A stretch of DNA of 64,000 nt from Calditrichia bacterium. GTDB taxonomy: Bacteria; Calditrichota; Calditrichia; RBG-13-44-9; J075. The translations under genes and the position numbers were made by a program. Location of the stretch: contig JANQQU010000088.1 of the NCBI GenBank assembly GCA_028284905.1, forward strand, positions 1 to 64,000, given 5' to 3'. Under the pieces are notes generated by a model. The model saw nothing but the letters and a program-made list of their open reading frames with translations, was not told the origin of the DNA and searched no databases. Shown here in pieces: positions 17,287 to 25,573 of this stretch (within the stretch, counting starts at the first letter, position 1; each line of letters starts with the position of its first letter).

Positions 17287-17862
17287 ATGAAAACTATTCG
17301 TGCGTTTATCGCTATAGAAATACCGGAAATGCTGCTTGGCGCATTTAGCGACATGCGCAATGCGCTCCGGCGTAGCGACGACGGTATCAAATGGGTGCAG
17401 CCGGATCGCATCCATCTGACCCTGAAATTTTTGGGAGATATTACCCCGCAGCAGCAAAGTGATGTTGAAGCAGGTTTACTGGTAGCTGTTGCCGGCATTC
17501 CTGCTTTTACTTTACAAAGCGGCAGCACCGGGGCATTTCCTTCCCTGAAGCGGGCGCGCGTATATTGGGTAGGGCTCCATTCCGAGGGGCAGGACCAGCT
17601 TCGTCACTTACATCAACAAATTGATTCCGCCCTGGCGGCGCGGGGATTTTCCCGGGAAGAACGCCGCTTCAATCCGCATTTGACTATCGGCCGGGTACGG
17701 AACAACCGCGCTGTTTCCGATGCTGCGTCGGCAATCCGCGACTATCATTTCCCCGCCCATGAGATTCCTGTCAACCACATTCACCTCATCAAAAGCGAGC
17801 TGACGCCGCGGGGACCGATTTACACCACGCTTCGTTCCTTCCCGCTTTCTGCTGCCCAATAA
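17287..17862 (+). CDS. thpR: RNA 2',3'-cyclic phosphodiesterase (2H family)
   Basis: A protein of 191 residues that opens 2',3'-cyclic phosphate RNA ends to 2'-phosphates (family function). It has the two defining HxTx motifs: IHLTLKFLGD at about residue 40 and FNPHLTIGRVRN at about 128, with the family start RAFIAIEIPE. The gene begins six bases after the DinB stop. The coding end is followed by an AT-rich region that leads into recA. The family was formerly called 2'-5' RNA ligase. Confidence 0.92.
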   Translation: MKTIRAFIAIEIPEMLLGAFSDMRNALRRSDDGIKWVQPDRIHLTLKFLGDITPQQQSDVEAGLLVAVAGIPAFTLQSGSTGAFPSLKRARVYWVGLHSEGQDQLRHLHQQIDSALAARGFSREERRFNPHLTIGRVRNNRAVSDAASAIRDYHFPAHEIPVNHIHLIKSELTPRGPIYTTLRSFPLSAAQ

Positions 17863-18068
17863 CGCCTGTTTTCAGTGCTTTTTCGGTAAGCGAAAAAAAA
17901 TTCTAAAAAAATTACATTTTTGTAAATTTATAGTTGTAAATGCTATTTCGTTGCTCTATATTAGCGGTATATCTTTGTTCACTATATTGTTTTTGCACAG
18001 GCAAAAGCAGGGGCATCAAGCAGGATAGAAAAAATTCATTTATAACAATACTTAACTTTGAGGTCAAC

Positions 18069-19148
18069 ATGAGCGCACAGAATGGCGATAAGACAAAAGC
18101 AGTCGATCTGGCAATGTCCCAGATTGAGCGTCAATTTGGTAAAGGATCAATTATGCGTCTGGGAGACCGGCCGAAGGTAACAGCTGATGTTATCTCTACC
18201 GGTTCTATTTCATTGGATAATGCCCTGGGAATCGGGGGAGTTCCCCGGGGCCGTATCATTGAGATTTACGGTCCGGAATCTTCCGGTAAAACAACCTTGA
18301 CACTGCACATTATTGCCGAAGCGCAGCGCAGCGGCGGTCTTGCTGCTTTTGTTGATGCGGAGCATGCCCTGGACCCAATTTATGCCCGTAAGCTTGGCGT
18401 GGATACTGTGAATCTGCTGGTTTCCCAGCCGGATCATGGTGAGCAGGCACTGGAGATTGTCGAAACCCTGGTGCGCAGTGGTGCGTTGGATATCGTCGTT
18501 GTGGATTCCGTTGCAGCCCTGGTGCCGCGTGCAGAGATTGAAGGCGAAATGGGCGACTCTCACATGGGCCTGCAGGCCCGTTTGATGTCCCAGGCGCTTC
18601 GTAAGTTGACTGCTACGGTTAGCCGCTCTAATACCAGCGTTATTTTTATTAACCAGCTCCGTGAGAAAATCGGGGTGATGTTCGGAAGCCCGGAAACCAC
18701 CACCGGTGGCCGCGCGCTGAAATTCTACACTTCAGTCCGGATGGATATTCGTCGGATCGCTTCCATTAAAAACGGCACTGATCTGGTCGGTAACCGTACC
18801 CGCGTAAAAGTGGTTAAAAATAAAATGGCGCCGCCGTTCCGCGAGTGCGAATTTGATATCATGTATTCCCAGGGAATTTCCAAAGAAGGAGACTTGCTGG
18901 ATCTCGCTACCGATATGAATATGGTCCAGAAAAGTGGAACCTGGTACAGCTTTGGCGAGGACCGTTTGGGGCAGGGCCGGGAAAATGTGAAGAAATATAT
19001 GAAGGAAAATCCGGCCTTCTTCAGCAAGCTGGATAAGCTGGTTCGGGAAAAGCTGAACCTCGATGCGGAAGCAGAAATGGCTGAGGTAACCGGAAAGGCA
19101 GCAGAGAAAGCCGCCGCCCCGGCAGAAGCCAATGGCGCTAAAAAGTAA
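18069..19148 (+). CDS. recA: Recombinase RecA
   Basis: A protein of 359 residues, the usual RecA size. It has Walker [10 protein letters not shown], the [10 protein letters not shown] block, [20 protein letters not shown], the [10 protein letters not shown] segment with L1, the L2 loop [14 protein letters not shown], and an acidic/alanine-rich tail. It forms filaments on single-stranded DNA for strand exchange and stimulates LexA-type autocleavage. The track's 17940 start adds an unrelated N-terminus; the ATG at 18069 matches the family. A clear terminator follows before recX. I saw no recognised LexA box upstream. Confidence 0.98.
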   Translation: MSAQNGDKTKAVDLAMSQIERQFGKGSIMRLGDRPKVTADVISTGSISLDNALGIGGVPRGRIIEIYGPESSGKTTLTLHIIAEAQRSGGLAAFVDAEHALDPIYARKLGVDTVNLLVSQPDHGEQALEIVETLVRSGALDIVVVDSVAALVPRAEIEGEMGDSHMGLQARLMSQALRKLTATVSRSNTSVIFINQLREKIGVMFGSPETTTGGRALKFYTSVRMDIRRIASIKNGTDLVGNRTRVKVVKNKMAPPFRECEFDIMYSQGISKEGDLLDLATDMNMVQKSGTWYSFGEDRLGQGRENVKKYMKENPAFFSKLDKLVREKLNLDAEAEMAEVTGKAAEKAAAPAEANGAKK

Positions 19149-19202
19149 ATATATTTTCTGACTTGTTGCTGAGATCAGCGGCAAATTAGCGAACATTTCA
19201 AG

Positions 19203-19242
19203 CAAGCTTAAGGTTGAAAGAATGGCCTTAAGCTTGTTTTTG
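19203..19242 (+). terminator. Intrinsic terminator between recA and recX
   Basis: CAAGCTTAAGG pairs perfectly with CCTTAAGCTTG over a 12-base loop and runs into TTTTTGT. It sits 54 bases after the recA stop and 30 bases before the recX start, so recX would be transcribed mainly by read-through, as described for E. coli recA-recX. Confidence 0.88.
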
Positions 19243-19272
19243 TACAACGTAGTTATAGTAAAGATTCAGCGG

Positions 19273-19917
19273 ATGCCAAAAATACTCGACATTGTTTTTA
19301 AACGTCGCCGCCCGGAGCGCTTTCTGGTGCTTTGGGATAATGGCGAGGAGCAGCTTTTTAGTCCGGAAATTGCCGCGATCTATCAATTTAAGATCAACAA
19401 GATATTCGACGAAGAGGCTTATCTGCAGATCTTGTTGGAAGATGGTATCCGCCGGGCAAAAGATCAGATGATGAAGTATCTGGGCATTCGTTCCCACAGC
19501 GAGCAGGAACTACGGTTGAAAACGCTAAAAAAGGGATATACTGAAGCACAAATCGAACAGGCGTTGGTGGACATGAAAAAATTAAACCTCATCAATGATG
19601 CCAAATTTGCCCGCCAGTTTATCCAGAACGAAATGATGTTGCGTCCGGTCGGCAGAAAGATGCTTCAAAATAAACTTTTCCAGAAGGGAGTTGCCCCGGA
19701 AGTCTTCGATCCGATTCTCGATGAGTTATGTCCCCCGCCATCTCAGGAAGCGGCGATCCGGATCTTGGCGGAAAAATTTCTGCGCCGCAATGAGCGGCAT
19801 CCGAAAGAAAAGCGAATCGAAAAGTTGATCCGGCATTTGCAGAGTAAAGGATTTGGCTGGGATTTGATTAGCTGGGTGTTATACCATTCCGGGTTGGTTG
19901 ATAGCACTACAGAGTAA
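19273..19917 (+). CDS. recX: Regulatory protein RecX
   Basis: A protein of 214 residues that modulates RecA filaments. Triple-helix repeats characteristic of RecX are visible: LGIRSHSEQELRLKTLKKGYTEAQIEQALVDMKKLNLINDAKFARQFI, then LRPVGRKMLQNKLFQKGV and the C-terminal RHLQSKGFGWDLISWVL. The N-terminus (MPKILDIVFKRRRPERFLVLW) is the beta-strand lead-in common in FCB RecX proteins. I take the ATG at 19273; the track start at 19222 lies inside the recA terminator. The stop is four bases from the convergent HDAC gene. Confidence 0.9.
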   Translation: MPKILDIVFKRRRPERFLVLWDNGEEQLFSPEIAAIYQFKINKIFDEEAYLQILLEDGIRRAKDQMMKYLGIRSHSEQELRLKTLKKGYTEAQIEQALVDMKKLNLINDAKFARQFIQNEMMLRPVGRKMLQNKLFQKGVAPEVFDPILDELCPPPSQEAAIRILAEKFLRRNERHPKEKRIEKLIRHLQSKGFGWDLISWVLYHSGLVDSTTE

Positions 19918-19921
19918 AATA

Positions 19922-20839
19922 TCAAAGACGAAAATGGCGAAATAGTTTGATCGCCACCCGATGCAAAATGGAATGACGCAAGGCCAGACGCCCGATGTTT
20001 TTGTCATACCCGCCACCAATAACGCAGGCAATCGGAAAGCCATTCGCCAGGCAACTACCAATGACCATTTCGTCCCGCTTGAACAGGCCTTCATCGGTCA
20101 TCATTAATTTCCCCAATAAATCATCCTGGTGTGTATCGACACCGGCATCATAGAGCACTAAATCCGGATTTACCCGGGATAGCAGTTCCGGAAGGTGAGC
20201 GTTCAATTCAGAGAGATATGCTTCATCCGTCATGCCTGCCGGTAAATCCACGTCCCAGTCGCTTTGCTGTTTTTTAAAGGGAAAATTTACGCCGCAATGC
20301 ATCGAAAAAGTATAGATTGCCGGATCATCACGGAAGATAAGCGCCGTCCCGTCTCCCTGGTGCACATCGAGATCGAGGATCAATATCTTTTGAGCTAACC
20401 CCCGCTGTTTAATATTGGCAGCGGCAACCGCGAGGTCGTTGAAGATGCAGAATCCTGATCCGAAATCCGGAAAGGCGTGGTGGGTGCCGCCAGCGGTGTT
20501 ACAGGCCAGTCCGTATTGCAACGCCAGCTCTGCGGTAAGAATTGTGCCACAAACTGCGGTGCGGGTACGCACCATTAATCCCTTGCTCCAGGGCAAACCG
20601 ATCCGCCGTTCCATTTCGCGGGGAAGATTACCATTGCAAAAACTTTCGATGTAATCGGCAGAATGAACAATTTGCAGCAATTCCCGGGTAGCCATCTCCG
20701 GTTCATGAAATTGCTCCGGGCTTGCCAGCTCTTCCTCAAGGAGAATATCCCGCACGCTTTTAAACTTCATCATCGGAAAGCGATGGCCTTCCGGAAGTTC
20801 GGTAACGTAATTGGAGTTGTAAACGAGTGGTAATGCCAT
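19922..20839 (-). CDS. Histone-deacetylase-superfamily amidohydrolase
   Basis: A protein of 305 residues of the zinc-dependent HDAC/AcuC/APAH superfamily. Visible active-site elements are GGTHHAF (the paired histidines), ILDLDVHQGDGT (zinc ligands), LVLYDAGVD (third ligand) and a GGGY loop near the end. Bacterial members deacetylate lysines of metabolic enzymes, polyamines or small amides; the substrate here is unknown. It follows the TlpA-like gene by five bases on the same strand and converges on recX with almost no gap. Confidence 0.9.
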   Translation of the reverse strand: MALPLVYNSNYVTELPEGHRFPMMKFKSVRDILLEEELASPEQFHEPEMATRELLQIVHSADYIESFCNGNLPREMERRIGLPWSKGLMVRTRTAVCGTILTAELALQYGLACNTAGGTHHAFPDFGSGFCIFNDLAVAAANIKQRGLAQKILILDLDVHQGDGTALIFRDDPAIYTFSMHCGVNFPFKKQQSDWDVDLPAGMTDEAYLSELNAHLPELLSRVNPDLVLYDAGVDTHQDDLLGKLMMTDEGLFKRDEMVIGSCLANGFPIACVIGGGYDKNIGRLALRHSILHRVAIKLFRHFRL

Positions 20840-20844
20840 CGATA

Positions 20845-21354
20845 TTACTGGAAGTATTTTTTGATGTAGGATTCGAACATACGCATATTACCGGGCAGGT
20901 CAATTTCTTCGACAATATTGCCTTCCCTGTCCAGCACAAAAGAGCGGGGCAGCATAGTAAAGCCGCCAAACTGCTCGACAACTTCATCTGTCGCCCATAA
21001 TACCGGATAGGGTATTTTTAATTTCCGGGAAATCTGTAAAATTCGCTTCTTCTTCAGGTTCATCGGGTGAACCAGGCCAAGTATCTCGAAACCTTTATCA
21101 GCGTATTTTTTCCGGAGTTTAATTAGCTCCGGTATTTCATGAATACAGGGCGCGCACCAGGCAGCCCAAAAGTTCAACAGAACAATTTTTCCCTGATAAT
21201 CCTCTAGATTAACATCATTATCGGTAGTGTCTTTCAAGATGAATGACGGTTTTTCTTTTTTCTCGGATTGGGCGACCAGCGTAGTGGAAAGAAACAAGCC
21301 AATAAATAAAAAGATCGGAATTAAAATAGATTTAAGGAAAGCGGGGCGCGGCAT
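20845..21354 (-). CDS. TlpA/ResA-like periplasmic thioredoxin
   Basis: A protein of 169 residues with an N-terminal signal or anchor (IPIFLFIGLFLSTTLVAQ) and a thioredoxin fold. The redox motif is WAAWCAPCIHEIPEL. The cis-proline loop and the C-terminal VLDREGNIVEEI are TlpA-like. It probably reduces disulfides in periplasmic proteins or cytochrome apoproteins. AGGAGAAATA precedes the ATG. It is divergent from the DsbD gene at 21639, which supplies electrons to exactly this kind of protein, so a shared pathway is a fair inference. Confidence 0.88.
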   Translation of the reverse strand: MPRPAFLKSILIPIFLFIGLFLSTTLVAQSEKKEKPSFILKDTTDNDVNLEDYQGKIVLLNFWAAWCAPCIHEIPELIKLRKKYADKGFEILGLVHPMNLKKKRILQISRKLKIPYPVLWATDEVVEQFGGFTMLPRSFVLDREGNIVEEIDLPGNMRMFESYIKKYFQ

Positions 21355-21451
21355 TATTTCTCCTGCGTTTTATATACCTTATGCAATTTAATTACTATCG
21401 CAATTTTTGCAAGTAAATCAAATTTTTGATGCACTAAACAGTTACCGGGTA

Positions 21452-21474
21452 CAATACGATAATAAAACGTATTG
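21452..21474. promoter_or_regulatory. Inverted repeat between divergent tlpA-like and dsbD genes
   Basis: CAATACG and CGTATTG form a perfect 7-bp inverted repeat with a nine-base AT spacer. Its place in a 284-bp divergent promoter region suggests an operator; no regulator can be named. Confidence 0.3.
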
Positions 21475-21638
21475 AAGTATATCATCAGTCAAGAATTTTG
21501 CTTTGGATTGAACTATTGTAAAAGCTGGCAATATATATTATTATTGTTATCAGTTGTTTTCAACAACTGTGAAACTGAAAAGTTCGATTCAGGGGCAGAT
21601 CAGCGGACACCGCAAATTGTTAAACATTCAGGTTCAAT

Positions 21639-23780
21639 ATGAAAAGAAAAAATATCTTCGCGCAGCTTATTCTAATAATCTTATTAAGCATCACCGCTAT
21701 TCATGCGGATACGATCGACACCGGCCAGGCAAAAGTTTCCCTGGTTGCCGAGGTGAATTCGATCCAGGCCGGCCAACCCTTCTGGATCTCCATGCGGATG
21801 AGCCTTGCGCCCCACTGGCATGTTTACTGGATTAATCCCGGGGATGCCGGTGCTGCGCCATCGATTAAATGGGAACTTCCCGAGGGATTTAAGGCTGGCG
21901 ATATTCAATGGCCGTATCCTGAACGTGTGCCGCTCGATGAATTTGTTAATTTCGGCTATGAAGATGATGTGGACTTTCTGATAGAGATTACACCGCCACA
22001 AACTTTGCCTGCCGGAAAAGAAATGACTTTAAAGGCCAGCGTCCATTACCTGATTTGCAAAGATATTTGTATTCCGGAGTCCGGGGATTTATCATTGACG
22101 CTCCCGGTAAGCGCTGGGAAAGCTGAGGCGAATCCCGCAGAGTTGACCAACTTTGCCAATGCCCGGGCAAAATTGCCGATTAAAAGTGCAGACTGGCAAA
22201 TTGCCGCCAGTATTAGCGATACGACGTTATATGTTTCCGCCTCTCCACCAACGTGGTTTAGCGATGAGATTTCCCAAATCGAATTCTATCCTGAAGAAGA
22301 ATACCTGATTCATAACAGCGCACCGCAACCGCTTACTAAAGTCGGTAATGGATACCAGGTAGCTATTCCGCTTTCTCCCGATCGTGAAGGTGATCCCACT
22401 GAAATTCGCGGGATGCTGGTCTCCGATATCGGTTGGCGGGGCGCCGGATCGGAAAGAGCGCTGCAGATAGAAACTGCTGTCGGGAAAGGCACATTGCCGG
22501 TAGGTAATGCCGCCGGTGCCGATGGCGTGAATAGTTTTGGCCTCGCCCTGGTGTTTGCATTTATCGGCGGCATGATTCTCAATCTAATGCCCTGCGTGCT
22601 ACCAGTCTTGTCCTTGAAAATTCTCGGGTTCGTCCAACAGGCCGGGGAAGATAAAAGCAAAGTTTTTCAGCACGGCTTATCATTCACCGGTGGGGTATTG
22701 GTCTCTTTTTGGATACTGGCCGGGGCATTATTGCTGCTGCGGGCAGGCGGTGAACAATTGGGCTGGGGATTTCAATTGCAGTCACCGGTATTCGTCACCA
22801 TCCTTTCCATATTCCTCTTTCTGTTTGGATTGAGCCTGTTTGGCGTCTTTGAAATCGGTACATCGTTGATGAATGTTGGTCAGGGAAATGCCATGCAGCA
22901 GACTGGCAATTTTGGTTCTTTTATGAGTGGCGTTACCGCGACAGTAGTGGCAACACCGTGTACCGCGCCATTTATGGGAGGCGCTTTAGGCTATGCAATT
23001 AGCCAGCCGCCGCTGAATTCGATGTTGATTTTTACCTTTCTCGGATTGGGGATGGCTGCACCATATGTCGTTCTTGCATCGGTGCCGGGATTGCTCAAGT
23101 TTGTCCCGAAACCGGGGCCCTGGATGGATTCTCTAAAGCAGTTCATGGGATTCCTCTTAATGGCAACGGTTATCTGGTTGATCTGGGTATTTGGTAGCCA
23201 GGCCGGGACTAATGCCGTTTCCGCGCTCCTGCTGGTGCTGATGTTCAGCGGCATGGGAGCCTGGATACTCGGTCGCTGGGGCAACATTATGAAGGTGAAG
23301 AAGACTCGCCTGATCGCTCAGTTAATCGCTGCTTTAACGATTATCATTCCGCTCTATTTCTTCCTCAGCAATCTCGACTTTCTCGCTGTAACACCTGATC
23401 AGGGAAGCAGCGCTATTGTTCAGGAAGAAGGCGCGATCCAGTGGCAGGATTTCTCACCACAGCTGGTCTCGCAACTGCGGGAAGAAGGAAAACCGGTATT
23501 TATCGATTTTACCGCGAAATGGTGCTTAAGCTGCCAGGTAAATAAAAAAGTAGCATTCAGTTCTTCAGAAGTACAGGCAGCGTTTGCGGATAAAGGAATC
23601 AATGCGGTGATTGCCGATTGGACCAATTACGATGCCACCATTGCCAAGGCACTGGCTGAGTTTGGCCGAAACAGTGTGCCGCTCTATGTGCTCTACAGTC
23701 CCGACCCGGCAAAGCAGCCGATTGTCCTCCCGGAGTTGTTGACGCCTGGCATTGTGCTGGATGCCTTGAAGCAGCTGTAA
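21639..23780 (+). CDS. dsbD: DsbD/ScsB-type thiol:disulfide interchange protein
   Basis: A protein of 713 residues that carries electrons from cytoplasmic thioredoxin to the periplasm. Residues 1-22 are a signal peptide. About 25-270 form an N-terminal domain with the redox pair LICKDICIPESGD. The membrane domain at about 298-570 has the two catalytic cysteines in LNLMPCVLPVLSLK and VATPCTAPFMGG. The C-terminal thioredoxin-like domain carries AKWCLSCQVNKK. All expected cysteines are present. It looks like the ScsB branch, with a larger N-terminal domain than classical DsbD. A hairpin separates it from the convergent dusA. Confidence 0.92.
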   Translation: MKRKNIFAQLILIILLSITAIHADTIDTGQAKVSLVAEVNSIQAGQPFWISMRMSLAPHWHVYWINPGDAGAAPSIKWELPEGFKAGDIQWPYPERVPLDEFVNFGYEDDVDFLIEITPPQTLPAGKEMTLKASVHYLICKDICIPESGDLSLTLPVSAGKAEANPAELTNFANARAKLPIKSADWQIAASISDTTLYVSASPPTWFSDEISQIEFYPEEEYLIHNSAPQPLTKVGNGYQVAIPLSPDREGDPTEIRGMLVSDIGWRGAGSERALQIETAVGKGTLPVGNAAGADGVNSFGLALVFAFIGGMILNLMPCVLPVLSLKILGFVQQAGEDKSKVFQHGLSFTGGVLVSFWILAGALLLLRAGGEQLGWGFQLQSPVFVTILSIFLFLFGLSLFGVFEIGTSLMNVGQGNAMQQTGNFGSFMSGVTATVVATPCTAPFMGGALGYAISQPPLNSMLIFTFLGLGMAAPYVVLASVPGLLKFVPKPGPWMDSLKQFMGFLLMATVIWLIWVFGSQAGTNAVSALLLVLMFSGMGAWILGRWGNIMKVKKTRLIAQLIAALTIIIPLYFFLSNLDFLAVTPDQGSSAIVQEEGAIQWQDFSPQLVSQLREEGKPVFIDFTAKWCLSCQVNKKVAFSSSEVQAAFADKGINAVIADWTNYDATIAKALAEFGRNSVPLYVLYSPDPAKQPIVLPELLTPGIVLDALKQL

Positions 23781-23791
23781 ATTACATTATC

Positions 23792-23831
23792 ACCGCCCGA
23801 GAGGTGACTATGCAGATTCATTTCGGGCGGT
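23792..23831. terminator. Possible bidirectional terminator between dsbD and dusA
   Basis: ACCGCCCGA (23792-23800) pairs with TTCGGGCGGT (23822-23831). The stem overlaps the last codons of dusA on the minus strand. There is no strong T run on either side, so termination efficiency is uncertain. Confidence 0.4.
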
Positions 23832-24845
23832 ATCACTCTCCATAAAAATCGCCGGCCGTTCGTCGAGGATTTCGTCAGGAATCTTTTCAACAGCATCCCA
23901 AAGAATCTTTCCGGTGGTGCCCGGTTTGTAGGCATTTTCACTGAGGTAGCGCTTCCAGGCGCGGGTGCCCGGTTTAAAATGAAAGAGACCGTGCATGTGG
24001 CGAATTACTTTGTTTGGAAAGACACCTGCCTCGGCCACCTTGTCAATGTATTCTATCGTTCTTGCGATAATTTCCCGCCGGCTCGGTGGCTGGCGCTCAT
24101 CGTTGTAAAAAGTTGCATCTACCGCGGAAAAGAGGAAGGGATTTTCGTAAGCGGCTCTACCGAGCATTACGCCGTCGACATGCTGCAGATGCATTTGCAT
24201 ATCTTCAATCGTTTTGATCCCGCCGTTAATCTCGATAATCAGATGAGGAAATTCCCGCTTCAGCCGGTAGACATCCTCGTAGCGCAGCGGGGGAATGGTG
24301 CGATTCCCTTTCGGATCGAGCCCCTGCAGGAGGGCGATCCGGGAATGCACGATAAAGCGTTCGCAGCCATAGCGGGAAACGATATCGACAAAATTGGCCA
24401 TATCTTCATAGCGTTCGAGATCATCGATCCCGATACGATGCTTCACCGTCACCGGAATCTTCACCGCCTCCTGCATCGCCGCCACGCCGGCGCCGACCAC
24501 TTCCGGCTGGGCCATTAAGCAGGCGCCGAAGTTCCCTTTCTGCACCCGATTGCTCGGACAGCCGACATTGATATTCACTTCGTCATATCCCCACTCTTCG
24601 GCGATTTTCGCACTCTGCGCCAACTCGGCAGGGTCATCGCCGCCCACCTGCAGCACCAGCGGATGTTCCGGCTCGGAAAAGCCGATAATGCGTTCGTGAT
24701 CGCCGTGGATCACCGCGCCGGTGGTTTTCATTTCGGTGTATAACATGGTGTGGCGGGTAATCTGCCGCATAAAGGAACGATAATGGCGATCGGTCCATTC
24801 CATCATCGGGGCAATGCTGACTGGCCGTTTATCTGTATATTTCAT
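23808..24845 (-). CDS. dusA: tRNA-dihydrouridine(20/20a) synthase DusA
   Basis: A protein of 345 residues that reduces uridine 20/20a of tRNA using FMN and NADPH. Signatures are SIAPMMEWTDRHYRSFMR at the start (FMN site), LVLQVGGDDP, and INVGCPSNRVQKGNFGACLM with the catalytic cysteine. VKHRIGIDD, EINGGIK and DGVMLGRAAYENPFLF follow, all typical of DusA rather than DusB. The length fits. Start is the ATG at 24845. The last nine codons lie in a hairpin shared with the end of dsbD. Confidence 0.94.
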   Translation of the reverse strand: MKYTDKRPVSIAPMMEWTDRHYRSFMRQITRHTMLYTEMKTTGAVIHGDHERIIGFSEPEHPLVLQVGGDDPAELAQSAKIAEEWGYDEVNINVGCPSNRVQKGNFGACLMAQPEVVGAGVAAMQEAVKIPVTVKHRIGIDDLERYEDMANFVDIVSRYGCERFIVHSRIALLQGLDPKGNRTIPPLRYEDVYRLKREFPHLIIEINGGIKTIEDMQMHLQHVDGVMLGRAAYENPFLFSAVDATFYNDERQPPSRREIIARTIEYIDKVAEAGVFPNKVIRHMHGLFHFKPGTRAWKRYLSENAYKPGTTGKILWDAVEKIPDEILDERPAIFMESDTARNESA

Positions 24846-25090
24846 TTTTTTCGCGTTTTTCTTTTTTCATTGCTTATATTGGCGATCCAAAGATAATGCG
24901 AAAGGGCTGTCGAGAATAGTGCTTTTTCGAAAATAGCAAATAATAGCGCACTTAAACCATTATTATAGCATGCAACTAGCGATCTTGTGACGTTGCTATC
25001 AATCGCTTTAAAGACAATGCTTAAATTATGGGACGATAAATTAAAGATTGATTTTTGACCGCAAATGGTTAAATTGCGCCGGGTGAAACT

Positions 25091-25564
25091 ATGCAAGAAC
25101 GTATCAACAAGATAATAGAATTCCTGATTAAGGAAATTTCACAGCTCTCCGAACCGTTCGGACTCAGTATCGAAAAACTCTCCGAAAAGCTTTTAAAAGA
25201 AGGTTACACCGAGGGAGAAATCCACAAGGCGGTTGAGTGGGTGATTATGAATTTGAATCACGAAAACGTCAGCTATGCCTCGCAGATTGTCAAACAATCT
25301 CCGCCGGCGGTTCGTTTTTTGATTGCTGAAGAGCTAAACTTCTTTTCCCCGGAAGCGCATGGCTACCTGATTCAACTGCAGATGCTCGGAATTATTTCCG
25401 CCCTGCAGGTGGAGCAAATCATTGAGCGTTGCTTTCTGCTCGGTATGGGAAAAGCCGGTATCGATGATGTAAAAAATGTAGTTTCCCAAATGCTCCTTGG
25501 GAAGGAAGTGGGAACTTTTGATACGGATGCGGTGTATTATCCGGGCAATGACATGCTAAACTGA
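25091..25564 (+). CDS. smg: Smg/DUF494 family protein
   Basis: A protein of 157 residues of the DUF494 (Smg) family of unknown function, also found near topA/dprA-type genes in other bacteria. It begins KIIEFLIKEI and has the LSEKLLKEGYTEGEIHKAVEWV helix-turn-helix-like segment. It ends with a mixed helix and a short tail. The topA start is nine bases after the stop, making an operon. The family is all-helical by eye, with no catalytic motif. Confidence 0.85.
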   Translation: MQERINKIIEFLIKEISQLSEPFGLSIEKLSEKLLKEGYTEGEIHKAVEWVIMNLNHENVSYASQIVKQSPPAVRFLIAEELNFFSPEAHGYLIQLQMLGIISALQVEQIIERCFLLGMGKAGIDDVKNVVSQMLLGKEVGTFDTDAVYYPGNDMLN

Positions 25565-25573
25565 TAGAGCGAG

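Noticed and set aside
17863-18068. LexA/SOS box upstream of recA
   Set aside because: Neither CTGT-N8-ACAG nor GAAC-N4-GTTC is present; other lineage-specific boxes cannot be excluded.
23979-24518. Plus-strand ORF of 179 residues
   Set aside because: Antisense to dusA, whose motifs are unambiguous.
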